Below are positions 1-10,646 of a stretch of 64,000 bases of DNA, in pieces. This DNA comes from Methylobacterium marchantiae (lineage in GTDB: Bacteria; Pseudomonadota; Alphaproteobacteria; Rhizobiales; Beijerinckiaceae). The stretch is taken from assembly GCF_022179405.1 (NCBI RefSeq), contig NZ_BPQT01000015.1, positions 124,001 to 188,000 of the forward strand. The letters are read 5' to 3'. The translations under genes and the position numbers were made by a program. The notes below the pieces were generated by a model. It had not been told where the DNA came from. It saw only the letters and a list, made by a program, of their open reading frames with translations, and searched no databases. How positions within the stretch are numbered: the stretch's first letter is position 1; each line of letters begins with the position of its first letter.

Positions 1-254
1 CCGATACCATTATCGCCGCGCCCGACGGACGCGCCGCCATCAACGACCACGCCACGCCCCATCTCGGCACCGCCGGTTCCGGCGACGTCCTCGCCGGTCT
101 CGCCGCCGGCCTGCTGGCGCAGGGCATGCCGGCCTTCGAGGCGGCCTGCGCGGCGGTGTGGCTGCACGGCGATGCCGGACTGCGGCACGGGCCGGGGCTC
201 ATCGCGGAGGACCTTCCGGAACTGATGCCGGAGGTTCTCGGCGCGCTCGTCTGA
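1..254 (+). CDS. nnrD: NAD(P)H-hydrate dehydratase, C-terminal end (partial)
   Basis: The window opens inside this gene; the reading frame starts at base 3 and stops with TGA at 252-254. The visible 83 residues carry the [17 protein letters not shown] ATP/Mg-binding loop (here [11 protein letters not shown]) that is typical of the ribokinase-like YjeF C-terminal/CarD family. These enzymes repair hydrated NAD(P)H (NADHX) in an ADP- or ATP-dependent dehydration. In many bacteria the domain is fused to an N-terminal epimerase (bifunctional Nnr); the 5' part lies outside the window, so fusion cannot be judged. The following gene is convergent and ends 10 bp downstream. Confidence 0.85.
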   Translation, partial: DTIIAAPDGRAAINDHATPHLGTAGSGDVLAGLAAGLLAQGMPAFEAACAAVWLHGDAGLRHGPGLIAEDLPELMPEVLGALV

Positions 255-264
255 GCGAAGGCCG

Positions 265-1779
265 TCACGTCACCTCGAACGTGGTCCAAAATCCCGCATC
301 GAACCGCTCCAGCACCGTCGAGCCGATGACCCAGCGGCCCGGATTGTCCGCTTTGAAGGCGATGCGGGCGATGCGGCCTTCGAGCAGCTGGAACGTGTCG
401 AGCCAGTAGGGCTCCCAGCCGTCGTCGAGGGGATGGAGCAGCCGGAAGGCGTGGCCGTGCAGGTGGAGGGCCTGCGGGAAGGCGGTGTCGTTCCTGATCG
501 CGAGGACCACGACCTGGCCGCGCTTCACAGTGAAGGAGGGAGCGGTGCCGGCCGCTCCGGAAATGCCGTTGATCGCCCAGACCCGGCTCGGATCGCCCGA
601 ATAGGCCGGTTCGGCGCCGGGCTTGTCCTTGTCGGGCTTGGCGCCGCCGGTGATCGCGATGTCGCGGCGGACGGCGTTCTGGAGCTTCACCTCCGCCGGG
701 AGGAGCTTGTTCTCGCCGATGGGGCCGATCGGCGGTCGCTTCTCCGTCACCGGCTCGCCCTTGGCGGTGAAGGTCGCCAGGACGAGGCCGTTGCCGACCA
801 GGGCGTTGAGGCTGACGCTCGCGCCGACCTCCGTCGGCATGTCGAGCATCAGGTCGTAGCGCGTGCCGGGGGGAAAGGGCAGCGTCGCCCGCAGGGGCTC
901 GAACGTGTCGGTGGGCTGGCCGTCCACCGCCACCACGTAGACCTTTGCGCCCTCGAAGCGGATGCGGGTGCCGCGGGCATTGCAGACATTGCCCAGGCGC
1001 AGGCGGATTCGCGAGCCCGGACGGATGTCGATCGCCTCCGGGACCGGCTTGCCGTTGATGGTGACGAGGTTGCCGAGACGGCCCGAGGCGGCGGCGAAGG
1101 CGACCTGCCCGAACGGCAGCAGCGCGCCCGAATCCTCCAGCCGCCAGTCCTGCATCAGAAGCGCCATATCCTGGTCGAGGGCGGGCGGCGCCGTCTCCTC
1201 GACGATCAATGCCCCGGCGAGGCCGCGCCCCGACGGCTCGCTCGACCCGCCGACGAGGAGTGGCCGGATCAGGAAGGTGCCCGCATCGGGGGGCACGAAC
1301 GAATAGGTGAAGTCTGCGCCCGGAGCGATCGGCGGTTGGGTCACACCGCCGACACCGTCCATGGGGTTCTGGTTGCGCACCCCGTGCCAGTGGAGGGAGA
1401 GCGGCTTGTCGGTCTTGTTCTCGACGCGCAGGCGGACGGTGTCGCCGAGCTTGGTGCGGAGCTGCGGAAGGCTCGTCTTGCCGTCAAAGGTCCAGACCGG
1501 CGTCTCCGCCGCGGGTTCCGGCTTGAGGCGGTTCGCGCCCGGGCCGGCGACGAGGAGGCGCGGCTCCGGCAGGGGCTCGGCGGGCTTGACCGAGGCGGGA
1601 CCGGCCGGAGCCGGCACCGCCCTGGGCGCGCCCTTGCCCGATCCCGATTGCGCCGCGGCGTCGCGGATGAGGGCCGGTCCGGCGAGGCCGAGGGTCGCCA
1701 CTCCGCAGAGCAGGGACCGGCGGGACAGGACGCACGTCTCCGACACGCGGCGGCCATTCGTCGGATCGGGATTCGGCAT
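265..1779 (-). CDS. Tat-exported multicopper-oxidase-fold protein lacking most copper ligands
   Basis: 504 residues. The N-terminus has a twin-arginine signal (SRRSLLCGVATLGLAGPAL, about residues 19-37), so the folded protein is probably exported to the periplasm. The three cupredoxin domains are recognisable: HWHG at 130-133 in domain 1 and HLHGHAF at 439-445 in domain 3. The other two ligand motifs are eroded. Where laccases and CopA have a WYHPH-type motif this protein reads TFLIRPLL. Where they have HCHxxxH, which supplies the type-1 Cys and the type-2/3 His ligands, it reads GSTVLER (about 486-492). It therefore cannot bind the full trinuclear/T1 set. It may be a copper-free structural protein, as FtsP/SufI is in E. 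coli, or bind one copper. The fold call is strong; the function is not known. Confidence 0.8.
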   Translation of the reverse strand: MPNPDPTNGRRVSETCVLSRRSLLCGVATLGLAGPALIRDAAAQSGSGKGAPRAVPAPAGPASVKPAEPLPEPRLLVAGPGANRLKPEPAAETPVWTFDGKTSLPQLRTKLGDTVRLRVENKTDKPLSLHWHGVRNQNPMDGVGGVTQPPIAPGADFTYSFVPPDAGTFLIRPLLVGGSSEPSGRGLAGALIVEETAPPALDQDMALLMQDWRLEDSGALLPFGQVAFAAASGRLGNLVTINGKPVPEAIDIRPGSRIRLRLGNVCNARGTRIRFEGAKVYVVAVDGQPTDTFEPLRATLPFPPGTRYDLMLDMPTEVGASVSLNALVGNGLVLATFTAKGEPVTEKRPPIGPIGENKLLPAEVKLQNAVRRDIAITGGAKPDKDKPGAEPAYSGDPSRVWAINGISGAAGTAPSFTVKRGQVVVLAIRNDTAFPQALHLHGHAFRLLHPLDDGWEPYWLDTFQLLEGRIARIAFKADNPGRWVIGSTVLERFDAGFWTTFEVT

Positions 1780-1969
1780 GTCACCTCGGGCAACGATGGT
1801 TTGGACGGGGATGGTTCGGGCAGGCGCTTGTAGACGGCGGGCCGGCGCATCGCCAACCGCGGCCGTGCGGGAGACGATCGGCGCCTTATTTTTTTGCTGC
1901 GGTCCCGCGCCCGCATGCTATAGGACCGCGCTCTGGCGGCTTGAGAAAGCGCGCCGGGCGTTGGCGCTT

Positions 1970-2054
1970 GCGGGCGTGGCGGAACTGGTAGACGCGCTGG
2001 ATTTAGGTTCCAGTGACGAGAGTCGTGGGGGTTCGAGCCCCTCCGCCCGCACCA
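1970..2054 (+). tRNA. tRNA-Leu(TAG)
   Basis: An 85-nt cloverleaf with 7-bp acceptor stem GCGGGCG/CGCCCGC, anticodon stem CTGGA/TCCAG with loop TTTAGGT (anticodon TAG), a long variable arm as expected for a class II tRNA, a T-loop GTTCGAG, and an encoded CCA end. It stands alone in front of tig. Confidence 0.97.
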
Positions 2055-2229
2055 GCCTCCGTCGTCGGGAACGGATTGGCTCACAGCGATGGCCGGCCCG
2101 CTCTGCCGCTCGGAGTCGGCCTCCGGTCGGGCACGCTCCCTCAACGCCGCCTTCCGGCGTCGTGCCTTCGTGCGGCGGCGCCATCTGAGATTTTTGACCG
2201 ATCACACGGACGACAGCGGGAAGACGACG

Positions 2230-3666
2230 ATGCAGGTGACCGAGACACTCTCCCAGGGTCTGAAGCGCGAGTTTCAGGTTCTCCTGGCCGCCAATGAGCT
2301 CGAGGAGCGCCTGACGACCGAACTGTCCACGCTCAAGGACAAGGCCCAGATCAAGGGCTTCCGCCCCGGCAAGGTGCCCGTCGCCCATCTGCGCAAGCTC
2401 TACGGCCGCTCGGTGATGGCCGACGTGCTGCAGAACGCCGTCAACGAGGCCAACCAGAAGATCGTCACCGACAACAACCTCAAGCTCGCCCTCGAGCCGA
2501 AGATCGAGTTCCCCGGCGAGGCCTCGATCGTCGACCGCGCGCTGGCCGCCAAGGACGACGTGTCGTTCAACGTCGCCCTCGAGATCCTGCCGAGCTTCGA
2601 GCTCGCCGACCTCTCCGACGTCACCCTGACGAAGCAGGTCGCCAAGCCGAGCGACGAGGAGATTGACGAGGCGATCAACCGCATGGCGTCGTCGAACCGC
2701 GCCTTCACGCCGAAGGACGAGGGCGCCGAGGCCGCCACCGGCGACCGCGTCACCATCGATTTCGCCGGCAAGATCGACGGCGTCGCCTTCGACGGCGGCA
2801 CCGGTGAGGGTGTCGACCTGGAGCTCGGCTCCGGCTCGTTCATCCCCGGTTTCGAGGACCAGCTGGTGGGCGCCAAGGTCGGCGAGTCGCGGGTGGTGAA
2901 GTCGACCTTCCCCGAGGCCTACGGTGCCGAGCACCTCGCCGGCAAGGATGCCGAGTTCGACGTCACCGTCACGGCGATCCAGGCTCCCGGCGAGACCAAG
3001 ATCGACGACGAGCTCGCCAAGGGCTTCGGCATGGAATCGCTGGAGAAGCTGAAGGAGGCCGTCGCCGGTGCCCTCGGTGGCGATTTCGAGGCTCAGTCGC
3101 GCCGCAAGCTCAAGAAGGAGCTCCTCGACGCCCTCGACGACAAATACGCCTTCGATCTGCCCCCGAGCCTCGTCCATCAGGAATTTGCCGCCGTCTGGGC
3201 TCAGGTCGAGCAGGACCTGAAGACCCGCGGCAAGACCTTCGAGGACGAGGGCACCACCGAAGAGAAGGCGACCGCCGAGTACCGCAAGATCGCCGAGCGT
3301 CGCGTGCGGCTCGGCTTGGTGCTTGCGCAGGTGGGCGAGACCGCCGATATCAAGGTGAGCGACGACGAGGTGAACCAGGCCCTGATCGCCCGTGTCCGGC
3401 AATATCCCGGACAGGAGCAGCAGGTCTGGGACTTCTATCGGAAGAATGCACAGGCCCTGGCCGAGCTTCGCGCACCCCTGTTCGAGGAGAAGGTCGTCGA
3501 CCATGTCCTCGCCCAGGTGAAGCTCGTCGAGGAGCCCGTCTCGAAGGACGCTTTGTTCGCCGACGAGGATGCCGATGCGGCCAGCGCCGGATCGACGGAA
3601 TCCGAGGCGGCCGAATCCCAGGCTCCTTCGAACGAAGACCTGCCGGCCGTCGCCAAGGCCGACTGA
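2230..3666 (+). CDS. tig: trigger factor, ribosome-associated chaperone and peptidyl-prolyl isomerase
   Basis: 478 residues. The N-terminal ribosome-binding domain carries the signature GFRPGKVP at about 43-50, which docks next to ribosomal protein L23 at the exit tunnel. A central FKBP-type PPIase domain (about 160-245, [17 protein letters not shown]) and a helical C-terminal chaperone domain follow. The tail is acidic and low-complexity (about 455-478). The frame is open further upstream, but the ATG at 2230 gives the family-typical N-terminus [15 protein letters not shown] and is preceded by a GGGAAG ribosome site. It heads the tig-clpP-clpX-lon order common in proteobacteria, linking nascent-chain folding to proteolysis. 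Confidence 0.97.
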   Translation: MQVTETLSQGLKREFQVLLAANELEERLTTELSTLKDKAQIKGFRPGKVPVAHLRKLYGRSVMADVLQNAVNEANQKIVTDNNLKLALEPKIEFPGEASIVDRALAAKDDVSFNVALEILPSFELADLSDVTLTKQVAKPSDEEIDEAINRMASSNRAFTPKDEGAEAATGDRVTIDFAGKIDGVAFDGGTGEGVDLELGSGSFIPGFEDQLVGAKVGESRVVKSTFPEAYGAEHLAGKDAEFDVTVTAIQAPGETKIDDELAKGFGMESLEKLKEAVAGALGGDFEAQSRRKLKKELLDALDDKYAFDLPPSLVHQEFAAVWAQVEQDLKTRGKTFEDEGTTEEKATAEYRKIAERRVRLGLVLAQVGETADIKVSDDEVNQALIARVRQYPGQEQQVWDFYRKNAQALAELRAPLFEEKVVDHVLAQVKLVEEPVSKDALFADEDADAASAGSTESEAAESQAPSNEDLPAVAKAD

Positions 3667-3794
3667 GCTCGAGGCTCCGACGAGGGCGGCGGGCTCGGAT
3701 GTAAAGGCGGCGTTCACCGCCGCCATAGTTCGCTGACACGTCCGTGCCGCGCGTGATTCGCGCGGCCGGATCCCTTGAAGCCTGGGGCACGAGA

Positions 3795-4424
3795 ATGATG
3801 AGAGATCCGGTCGACTACTATAACAGCGCACTCGTGCCCATGGTGGTGGAGCAGTCGAGCCGCGGCGAGCGTGCGTTCGACATCTATTCCCGCCTCCTGC
3901 GCGAGCGCATCATCTTCCTCACCGGTCCGGTGGAGGATTACGGTGCCTCGCTGATCGTCGCTCAGCTGCTTTTCCTCGAAGCGGAAAACCCGAAGAAGGA
4001 AATCTCCTTCTACATCAACTCGCCCGGCGGCGTGGTGACCTCGGGCCTGTCGATCTACGACACGATGCAGTTCATCCGGTGCCCTGTGACAACGCTCTGC
4101 GTCGGTCAGGCCGCCTCGATGGGATCGCTGCTGCTCACCGCTGGCGAGCCCGGCCACCGCTTCGCGCTCCCGAACGCGCGGATCATGGTCCATCAGCCGT
4201 CCGGCGGGTTCCAGGGCCAGGCCACGGACATCCTGATCCATGCCCGCGAGATCGAGGCGCTGAAGAAGCGCCTCAACGAGATCTACGTGAAGCATACCGG
4301 CCGCGACTACGACACCATCGTCCAGGCTTTGGAGCGCGATAACTTCATGACCGCTGACGCGGCCAAGGAGTTTGGCCTGATCGACGAAGTCATCCAGAAG
4401 CGTCCCGAGCCGGCCGCTGCCTAG
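3795..4424 (+). CDS. clpP: ATP-dependent Clp protease proteolytic subunit
   Basis: 209 residues, cytoplasmic serine peptidase that forms a double heptamer and degrades substrates fed by ClpX or ClpA. The catalytic triad is visible: Ser in GQAASMGS, His in MVHQPSGG and Asp in ERDNFM. The frame is open back to an ATG at 3744, but the family N-terminus ([19 protein letters not shown]) begins at the ATG-ATG pair at 3795/3798, so I place the start at 3795. The gene lies about 130 bp after tig and 220 bp before clpX in the same direction. A GC-rich hairpin (GGCGGCG/CCGCCGCC near 3706-3724) between tig and clpP has no T-run and is not called as a terminator. Confidence 0.96.
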   Translation: MMRDPVDYYNSALVPMVVEQSSRGERAFDIYSRLLRERIIFLTGPVEDYGASLIVAQLLFLEAENPKKEISFYINSPGGVVTSGLSIYDTMQFIRCPVTTLCVGQAASMGSLLLTAGEPGHRFALPNARIMVHQPSGGFQGQATDILIHAREIEALKKRLNEIYVKHTGRDYDTIVQALERDNFMTADAAKEFGLIDEVIQKRPEPAAA

Positions 4425-4646
4425 CTCCCACCGCGCCGTGGCCGTCCCGCGGCCCCGGCGCGTCCTTTCGAGGCAACCGATTCACGCGGCTTTGCCTTGA
4501 TCCCGTCGCGGCAGCATGCTTGCATCGCGAGTCTGACCTACCGGCAGAAAGCGCGCAGGTGACTGTTTCTTTAGGCGGGCACCCTTAGATCTGAGAGATG
4601 CGCGTGCGCCCCGGGGCTGGCGTCGCACCCGCGAACGGAGACCGAC

Positions 4647-5918
<1,272 letters not shown>

Positions 5919-5968
5919 GGGCGAAAAGCGGCGGCGATTTTTAGCCGCCGAACGGTCCGGGGAGAATT

Positions 5969-5997
5969 CTTGAAAAAGCCCTCCCCGGCTTCCATCT
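5969..5997 (+). promoter_or_regulatory. candidate sigma-32 (RpoH) promoter for lon
   Basis: CTTGAA at 5969-5974 and CCATCT at 5992-5997 are separated by 17 bp. This resembles the heat-shock promoter consensus (CTTGAAA ... CCATnT). It lies in the 251-bp gap between clpX and lon, about 170 bp before the lon start, and lon is a classical RpoH target. The -35 box falls in the loop of a CCGGGGAG/CTCCCCGG inverted repeat (5957-5988). Sequence match only; the long leader lowers confidence. Confidence 0.35.
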
Positions 5998-6169
5998 GAA
6001 CTGTTAGCCGGGACGGCCGCACGCTCACCTTCTGAGGTGCGGTGTCCCGCCTCCAGCCTCACAGTTCAGCGATGTCTCCGACCCCGCTCGGCGGTTCGGT
6101 CGGCCCGTGGCAGGATGCTTGCTCATTTCGAGGAGCTAGAGCCCGGAGTCCATCAAGAGGAAGTCCGAC

Positions 6170-8599
6170 ATGACCCAATCTAAGTCTCGCCAGCCGGTCG
6201 TCCCGGGTTCGACGGGCTCCTACGCCGTTCTTCCCCTGCGCGACATCGTCGTCTTCCCTCACATGATAGTGCCGCTCTTCGTCGGCCGCGAGAAGTCGAT
6301 CCGCGCCCTTGAAGAGGCCGTACGCACGGACCGCCATATCCTTCTCGCTACCCAGATCAACGCGAGCGACGATGATCCGTCGACGGATGCGATCTACAAG
6401 ATCGGCACCCTCGCCAGCGTCCTGCAGCTGCTGAAGCTCCCCGACGGCACCGTGAAGGTGCTGGTAGAAGGTGCCGGCCGCGCCAAGATCACCCAGTTCA
6501 ACAAATCGGATTCATTCTACGAGGCCGAGGTCGAGACCCTGACCGACGAACTCGGCGATGCCGTCGAGGCCGAGGCTCTCGCCCGCTCGGTGATCTCCGA
6601 GTTCGAGAACTACGTGAAACTCAACAAGAAGATTTCGCCCGAGGTCGTCTCGGCTGTGACGCAGATCGACGAGCCGTCAAAGCTCGCCGATACCGTCGGC
6701 TCGCATCTCGCGGTCAAGATCGCCGACAAGCAGGCGATCCTCGAAATCCCCACGGTGGCCGAGCGCCTAGAGCGCGTGCTGTCGTTGATGGAGAGCGAGA
6801 TCTCCGTGCTGCAGGTGGAGAAGCGCATCCGGACCCGCGTGAAGCGGCAGATGGAGAAGACCCAGCGCGAATACTACCTCAATGAGCAGATGAAGGCGAT
6901 CCAGAAGGAACTTGGAGATTCCGAGGACGGTAAGGACGAACTCGCCGAGCTCGAGGAAAAGATCGAAAAGACCAAGTTCTCGAAGGAGGCCCGCGAGAAA
7001 GCGACGGCCGAGCTCAAGAAGCTGCGTCAGATGTCGCCGATGTCGGCCGAGGCCACGGTCGTTCGCAACTACCTCGACTGGATGCTCGGCATCCCGTGGT
7101 CCAAGCGTTCGCGGATCAAGAAGGATCTGCTCGGCGCCCAGACCATGCTCGACCACGACCATTTCGGTCTGGAGAAGGTTAAGGAGCGCATCGTCGAGTA
7201 CCTTGCCGTGCAGCAGCGCGCCAACAAGCTCACGGGCCCGATCCTCTGCCTCGTCGGCCCTCCCGGCGTCGGCAAAACCTCGCTCGGCAAGTCCATCGCC
7301 AAGGCGACGGGTCGCGAGTTCGTGCGCATGTCGCTGGGCGGCGTGCGTGACGAGGCCGAGATCCGCGGCCATCGTCGGACCTATATCGGTTCGATGCCCG
7401 GCAAGATCGTGCAGTCGATGCGCAAGGCCAAGACCTCCAACCCGCTCATCCTGCTCGATGAGATCGACAAGATGGGTCAGGATTTCCGCGGTGATCCGTC
7501 CGCGGCGCTCCTGGAGGTGCTCGACCCGGAGCAGAACGGTACGTTCAACGATCACTACCTCGAGGTCGATTACGACCTCTCGGACGTGATGTTCGTGACG
7601 ACGGCGAACACGCTCAACATCCCTGCGCCCCTGATGGACCGCATGGAGGTGATCCGCATCGCCGGCTACACCGAGGAAGAGAAGCTTCAGATCGCGCGCA
7701 AGCACCTCATCCCGGGTGCCGTGAAGAAGCACGGCCTGACGGACAAGGAATGGGAGATCGACGATTCGGGGATCCTCATGCTCATCCGCCGTTACACGCG
7801 GGAAGCGGGCGTGCGTAATCTCGAGCGCGAGATCTCGAACCTGATCCGCAAGGCGGTGAAGGAGATCCTCATCACCAAGGTGAAGGCTGTCGCCGTCACC
7901 GAGGAGAACCTGCCGAACTTCCTCGGCGCGCCGAAATTCCGCTATGGCGAGATCGACGAGGAGGATCAGGTCGGCGTGGTGACGGGTCTTGCCTGGACCG
8001 AGGTCGGCGGCGAGTTGCTGACGATCGAAGGCGTCATGATGCCCGGCAAGGGCAAGATGACCGTGACGGGCAACCTGCGCGACGTGATGAAGGAGTCGAT
8101 CTCGGCGGCGGCGAGCTACGTTCGTTCGCGGGCCATCGATTTCGGCATCGAGCCGCCGCTGTTCGAGCGTCGCGACATCCACGTCCACGTGCCGGAAGGG
8201 GCGACCCCGAAGGACGGGCCGTCGGCCGGGATCGGCATGGCCACCGCCATAATCTCGACCCTCACCGGCATCCCGGTGAAGAAGGATGTGGCGATGACCG
8301 GAGAGGTCACCCTGAGGGGCCGCGTGCTCCCCATCGGCGGTCTCAAGGAGAAGCTGCTGGCTGCCCTGCGCGGTGGCATCAAGACCGTCCTCATCCCCGA
8401 GGAGAACGCCAAGGACATCGCCGAGGTGCCCGACAGCGTCAAGAATGGGATGGAGATCATCCCGGTCTCGCGGATGGACCAGGTGCTGAAGCACGCCCTC
8501 GTGCGGGTGCCCGAGCCCATCGAGTGGGAGGAACCCCTCCCCGTCGCTCGCCGGCCGGTGGTCGGCGAGGACGAGCCGACGACCGTGATCGCCCACTGA
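6170..8599 (+). CDS. lon: Lon ATP-dependent serine protease
   Basis: 809 residues, a full-length LonA. The N-terminal substrate-binding domain (about 18-215, [15 protein letters not shown]) is followed by a coiled-coil linker, the AAA+ module with Walker [10 protein letters not shown] at 363-371 and Walker [11 protein letters not shown], and the C-terminal peptidase. The catalytic Ser is S685 in DGPSAG, and the dyad Lys lies in the downstream [13 protein letters not shown] segment. Lon degrades damaged proteins and, in alphaproteobacteria, DnaA, CcrM and SciP. A GAGGAAG ribosome site precedes the ATG. A strong intrinsic terminator follows directly after the stop. Confidence 0.98.
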   Translation: MTQSKSRQPVVPGSTGSYAVLPLRDIVVFPHMIVPLFVGREKSIRALEEAVRTDRHILLATQINASDDDPSTDAIYKIGTLASVLQLLKLPDGTVKVLVEGAGRAKITQFNKSDSFYEAEVETLTDELGDAVEAEALARSVISEFENYVKLNKKISPEVVSAVTQIDEPSKLADTVGSHLAVKIADKQAILEIPTVAERLERVLSLMESEISVLQVEKRIRTRVKRQMEKTQREYYLNEQMKAIQKELGDSEDGKDELAELEEKIEKTKFSKEAREKATAELKKLRQMSPMSAEATVVRNYLDWMLGIPWSKRSRIKKDLLGAQTMLDHDHFGLEKVKERIVEYLAVQQRANKLTGPILCLVGPPGVGKTSLGKSIAKATGREFVRMSLGGVRDEAEIRGHRRTYIGSMPGKIVQSMRKAKTSNPLILLDEIDKMGQDFRGDPSAALLEVLDPEQNGTFNDHYLEVDYDLSDVMFVTTANTLNIPAPLMDRMEVIRIAGYTEEEKLQIARKHLIPGAVKKHGLTDKEWEIDDSGILMLIRRYTREAGVRNLEREISNLIRKAVKEILITKVKAVAVTEENLPNFLGAPKFRYGEIDEEDQVGVVTGLAWTEVGGELLTIEGVMMPGKGKMTVTGNLRDVMKESISAAASYVRSRAIDFGIEPPLFERRDIHVHVPEGATPKDGPSAGIGMATAIISTLTGIPVKKDVAMTGEVTLRGRVLPIGGLKEKLLAALRGGIKTVLIPEENAKDIAEVPDSVKNGMEIIPVSRMDQVLKHALVRVPEPIEWEEPLPVARRPVVGEDEPTTVIAH

Positions 8600-8625
8600 G
8601 GGCGGACGCTTTCCCCCAATGAGAA

Positions 8626-8654
8626 GGCCCCGGAGCGCTGCTCCGGGGCCTTTT
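8626..8654 (+). terminator. intrinsic terminator after lon
   Basis: Perfect 10-bp stem GGCCCCGGAG / CTCCGGGGCC with a 5-nt loop, followed by TTTT. It lies 27 bp after the lon stop codon and closes the protease cluster. Confidence 0.93.
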
Positions 8655-8731
8655 CGTATGAAGGATGTCCCTGCCCTTCGCCGAAGGGTTGCCATCCCGC
8701 CGACGCTTGGATTAACGATGCGGCGCGCGTC

Positions 8732-8807
8732 GGGCGGTTAGCTCAGTTGGTAGAGCGTCTCCTTTACACGGAGAGGGTCGGCGGTTCGAGCCCGTCACCG
8801 CCCACCA
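8732..8807 (+). tRNA. tRNA-Val(TAC)
   Basis: 76-nt cloverleaf with acceptor GGGCGGT/ACCGCCC, anticodon stem TCTCC/GGAGA with loop TTTACAC (anticodon TAC), T-stem GGCGG/CCGTC with one G-U pair, loop TTCGAGC, and an encoded CCA. Confidence 0.97.
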
Positions 8808-8857
8808 CGATCCCTCCCCTGGCCTCCCTATCTCGGGCCGATCCCGCGAGACGAGCG

Positions 8858-9112
8858 ATGACCGCGCGCGGCTTTCCAACTCCCTGGTTCGTCGTCGAGA
8901 AGACCGAGAGCTTCTGCGTCGAGGATAGTGATGGTTCGGCCGTGGCCTGGACCTATTTCTCGGACGATCCCGAAAGCCGGGAGGTCAAGGGTGTCATGAC
9001 CCGCGAGGAGGCCCTGCGGATCGCCCGGGCCATCGCGATGATCCCCGAGATGCGCACGATCATCCGCAGCATTCAGGAAGGCCTCGCCGACTCCGATACC
9101 GCCGAGAGTTGA
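8858..9112 (+). CDS. conserved hypothetical protein, 84 residues
   Basis: I do not recognise a named family. The protein starts MTARGFPTPWFVVEKTESF, then has a segment resembling a substrate- or nucleotide-independent small beta fold (SDGSAVAWTYFSDDPES) and a C-terminal helix rich in Arg and Glu (TREEALRIARAIAMIPEM). It has no signal peptide or membrane segment. The frame continues upstream into tRNA-Val, so the ATG at 8858 is the sensible start; GAGACGAGCG just before it is a weak ribosome site. Codon third positions are strongly GC, as in its neighbours. It is convergent with the CAP-domain gene. Confidence 0.75.
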   Translation: MTARGFPTPWFVVEKTESFCVEDSDGSAVAWTYFSDDPESREVKGVMTREEALRIARAIAMIPEMRTIIRSIQEGLADSDTAES

Positions 9113-9122
9113 TCGCCGGTTC

Positions 9123-9650
9123 TCAGCTTCCTGCGAGAACCAGGGCCCAGAAGCGCTTGTAGCGGGTGCCGGGCGCATCGACTCGGGCGACGCCCACGCG
9201 CTTGAGCTGGGGCATGAGCATGTTCTTGTTGTGCTCGGGAGAGGCCTTCCAGCGGGCGAGCACCTCGTCGAAGGTGTTGGAGCCGGCACTGAGGTTCTCG
9301 GCGGCGAAGGACCGGCCGAAACCGGCCAGGGCCATGCGGGAATTGAAAGTTCCGCCGATCTCGTGGCTGAGCCGACCGGCCTTGGCGTTGGATTCCGCCT
9401 GGTAGGACGCGGCGCGGATCAGGCTCGGATCGAGGGTGACTGGCCCGAGCCCATGCGAGGCGCGGTAGCGGGAGATCGCCGCCGCGGCCGCGCTCTCATC
9501 GAGGATGACAGCGCTCGTCAGGTTGTCGGCTTCGGGCAGGATCGTTGCCCCCGAGCAACCGGCCAACGCGAGGAACATTCCGGCGAGGGCGGCGGCGCGC
9601 AGCCAAGAGACGCGGGCCGAGGACGAGCGAGAGAACAGGAATGAGGACAT
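9123..9650 (-). CDS. CAP-domain (SCP/PR1-like) lipoprotein
   Basis: 175 residues. The N-terminus has a lipoprotein signal with the lipobox LALAGC (Cys at about residue 33), so the protein is probably anchored in the envelope. A CAP/SCP fold follows, with the bacterial-type pattern: a first helix containing ISRYRASHGLGPVTLDPSL, then LSHE, then AAENLSAGSNTFDEVLARWKASPEHNKNML, ending in WALVLA. Bacterial CAP proteins are extracytoplasmic; their biochemical role is mostly unknown. The frame is open further upstream, but the start MSSFLFSRSSSARVSW gives a proper lipoprotein leader. Monocistronic as far as can be seen. Confidence 0.88.
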   Translation of the reverse strand: MSSFLFSRSSSARVSWLRAAALAGMFLALAGCSGATILPEADNLTSAVILDESAAAAAISRYRASHGLGPVTLDPSLIRAASYQAESNAKAGRLSHEIGGTFNSRMALAGFGRSFAAENLSAGSNTFDEVLARWKASPEHNKNMLMPQLKRVGVARVDAPGTRYKRFWALVLAGS

Positions 9651-9798
9651 CGATCGGGATCGGTTCGCTGCAGCGCGGTTCATCCGCCAGGGCATCCCGG
9701 TCGCATGGGGCGAAAACGCGGCAGACGCGCACGTAACGGTACTGCCTTGCCGTCCGTGGCCGATCTGCCACGCTCTGGTTGATCGAAGATCCGGTTCC

Positions 9799-10023
9799 TC
9801 AGATCCGCGTGCCGTGATCCCGTGGTGGCGAGCCGCAGCGCCATGCGGTGATGCGATAATCGGGATGGGTGCCGATCCATCGCGCCAGCTGCGGCTGAGC
9901 CACGCGGATGCAGCCCTTCGCGTCCTCGACATCCAGGGGAAGCCGCTTCGATTCGCAGGTATCCGGCGCATTCGACATGCAGGCCGTGAAATAGAGGAAG
10001 AAGAAGCCCGCCATCGTCCGCAA
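9799..10023 (-). CDS. small secreted or membrane-anchored hypothetical protein
   Basis: 74 residues. A short hydrophobic N-terminus (MRTMAGFFFLYFTACMS) could be a signal or lipoprotein leader with Cys at residue 15. The mature part has three more cysteines and a run resembling other small alphaproteobacterial proteins (CIRVAQPQLARWIGTHPDY, then AWRCG). Such proteins often have paired Cys in an oxidising periplasm. A second possible start is three codons downstream. No function can be assigned. The assignment as a real gene rests on the leader-plus-Cys pattern and its fit to the gap. Confidence 0.6.
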   Translation of the reverse strand: MRTMAGFFFLYFTACMSNAPDTCESKRLPLDVEDAKGCIRVAQPQLARWIGTHPDYRITAWRCGSPPRDHGTRI

Positions 10024-10149
10024 AGTCCTCGTCGCGAGAAACGTCGGGGATGAGGCTAATGCGCGAACGCCGCTTGTCGAGGGCTCTCGACACGATCACG
10101 GCAATCGAAGGGTGACGGATGAGGATTTCGGACGTGGGGTGGCGGCGAG

Positions 10150-10226
10150 TGGCGCGGGCGACGGGACTCGAACCCGCGACCTCCGGCGTGACAGGCCGGC
10201 ACTCTAACCAACTGAGCTACGCCCGC
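10150..10226 (-). tRNA. tRNA-Asp(GTC), copy 1
   Basis: 77-nt cloverleaf on the minus strand: acceptor GCGGGCG/CGCCCGC, anticodon stem CCGGC/GCCGG with loop CTGTCAC (anticodon GTC), T-arm GCGGGTTCGAGTCCCGT, G discriminator and encoded CCA. An identical second copy lies 26 bp away. Confidence 0.97.
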
Positions 10227-10252
10227 ATATGGGTAGTCAGGTATCGGGGACG

Positions 10253-10329
10253 TGGCGCGGGCGACGGGACTCGAACCCGCGACCTCCGGCGTGACAGGCC
10301 GGCACTCTAACCAACTGAGCTACGCCCGC
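10253..10329 (-). tRNA. tRNA-Asp(GTC), copy 2
   Basis: Same 77-nt sequence as the neighbouring tRNA-Asp, in the same orientation; this copy is promoter-proximal. The two are a tandem duplication and probably one transcript. Confidence 0.97.
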
Positions 10330-10646
10330 ACGGCGTCCCGCGCCGTCTCCGGCGGTGTCGGGGGTCTAGTTTCCGCACCCCGACCTGTCAAGCAACAGCG
10401 GGCAGCATTTCCGACGAAATCCTGTCCTGGCCGAGTACGGATCGGAATCGACGCCGGCGAGAGGCGAGCCGAGCCCGGACCCGGCATTGAAACCGCGTCT
10501 CTTTTCTGTCATACGCCCCCTCGCGTTGAACCGCCCGGCCGATAGGGCTGCCGTGGCGGTTCGTGCTGCTCCATCAGAAGCATCAACCGAGCGCACGCCT
10601 TCGACCTGTCACAGGGGCGGAGGGCATGCGCGTTCAGGAGAGCCAA
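10330..10646. other. 317-bp gap between tRNA-Asp and rpmI
   Basis: No convincing gene is visible. The gap must hold the leftward tRNA-Asp promoter and the rightward rpmI-rplT promoter. A candidate sigma-70 site for the latter is TTGAAA at 10487-10492 and CATACG at 10510-10515 with a 17-bp spacer, which would leave a leader of about 125 nt. L20 represses its own operon through the leader in several bacteria; I cannot identify a specific RNA fold here. Confidence 0.4.

Noticed and set aside
3744-3797. Upstream ATG as the clpP start
   Set aside because: It would add 17 residues unlike any ClpP leader; the ATG-ATG pair at 3795/3798 begins the conserved sequence.
1918-3831. A 637-codon open frame antisense to tig
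   Set aside because: It mirrors the codon pattern of tig in a GC-rich genome, has no ribosome site and its translation is low-complexity; tig on the other strand is certain.
6767-8695. A 642-codon open frame antisense to lon
   Set aside because: Shadow of lon: Arg/His/Leu-rich translation without any domain, and lon is full length on the plus strand.
9118-9141. Hairpin GGTTCTC/GAGAACC between two convergent genes as terminator
   Set aside because: Half of it lies in the coding end of the CAP-domain gene and no T-run follows in either direction.
10150-10329. CRISPR-like direct repeats
   Set aside because: The repeat is two identical tRNA-Asp genes, not an array.
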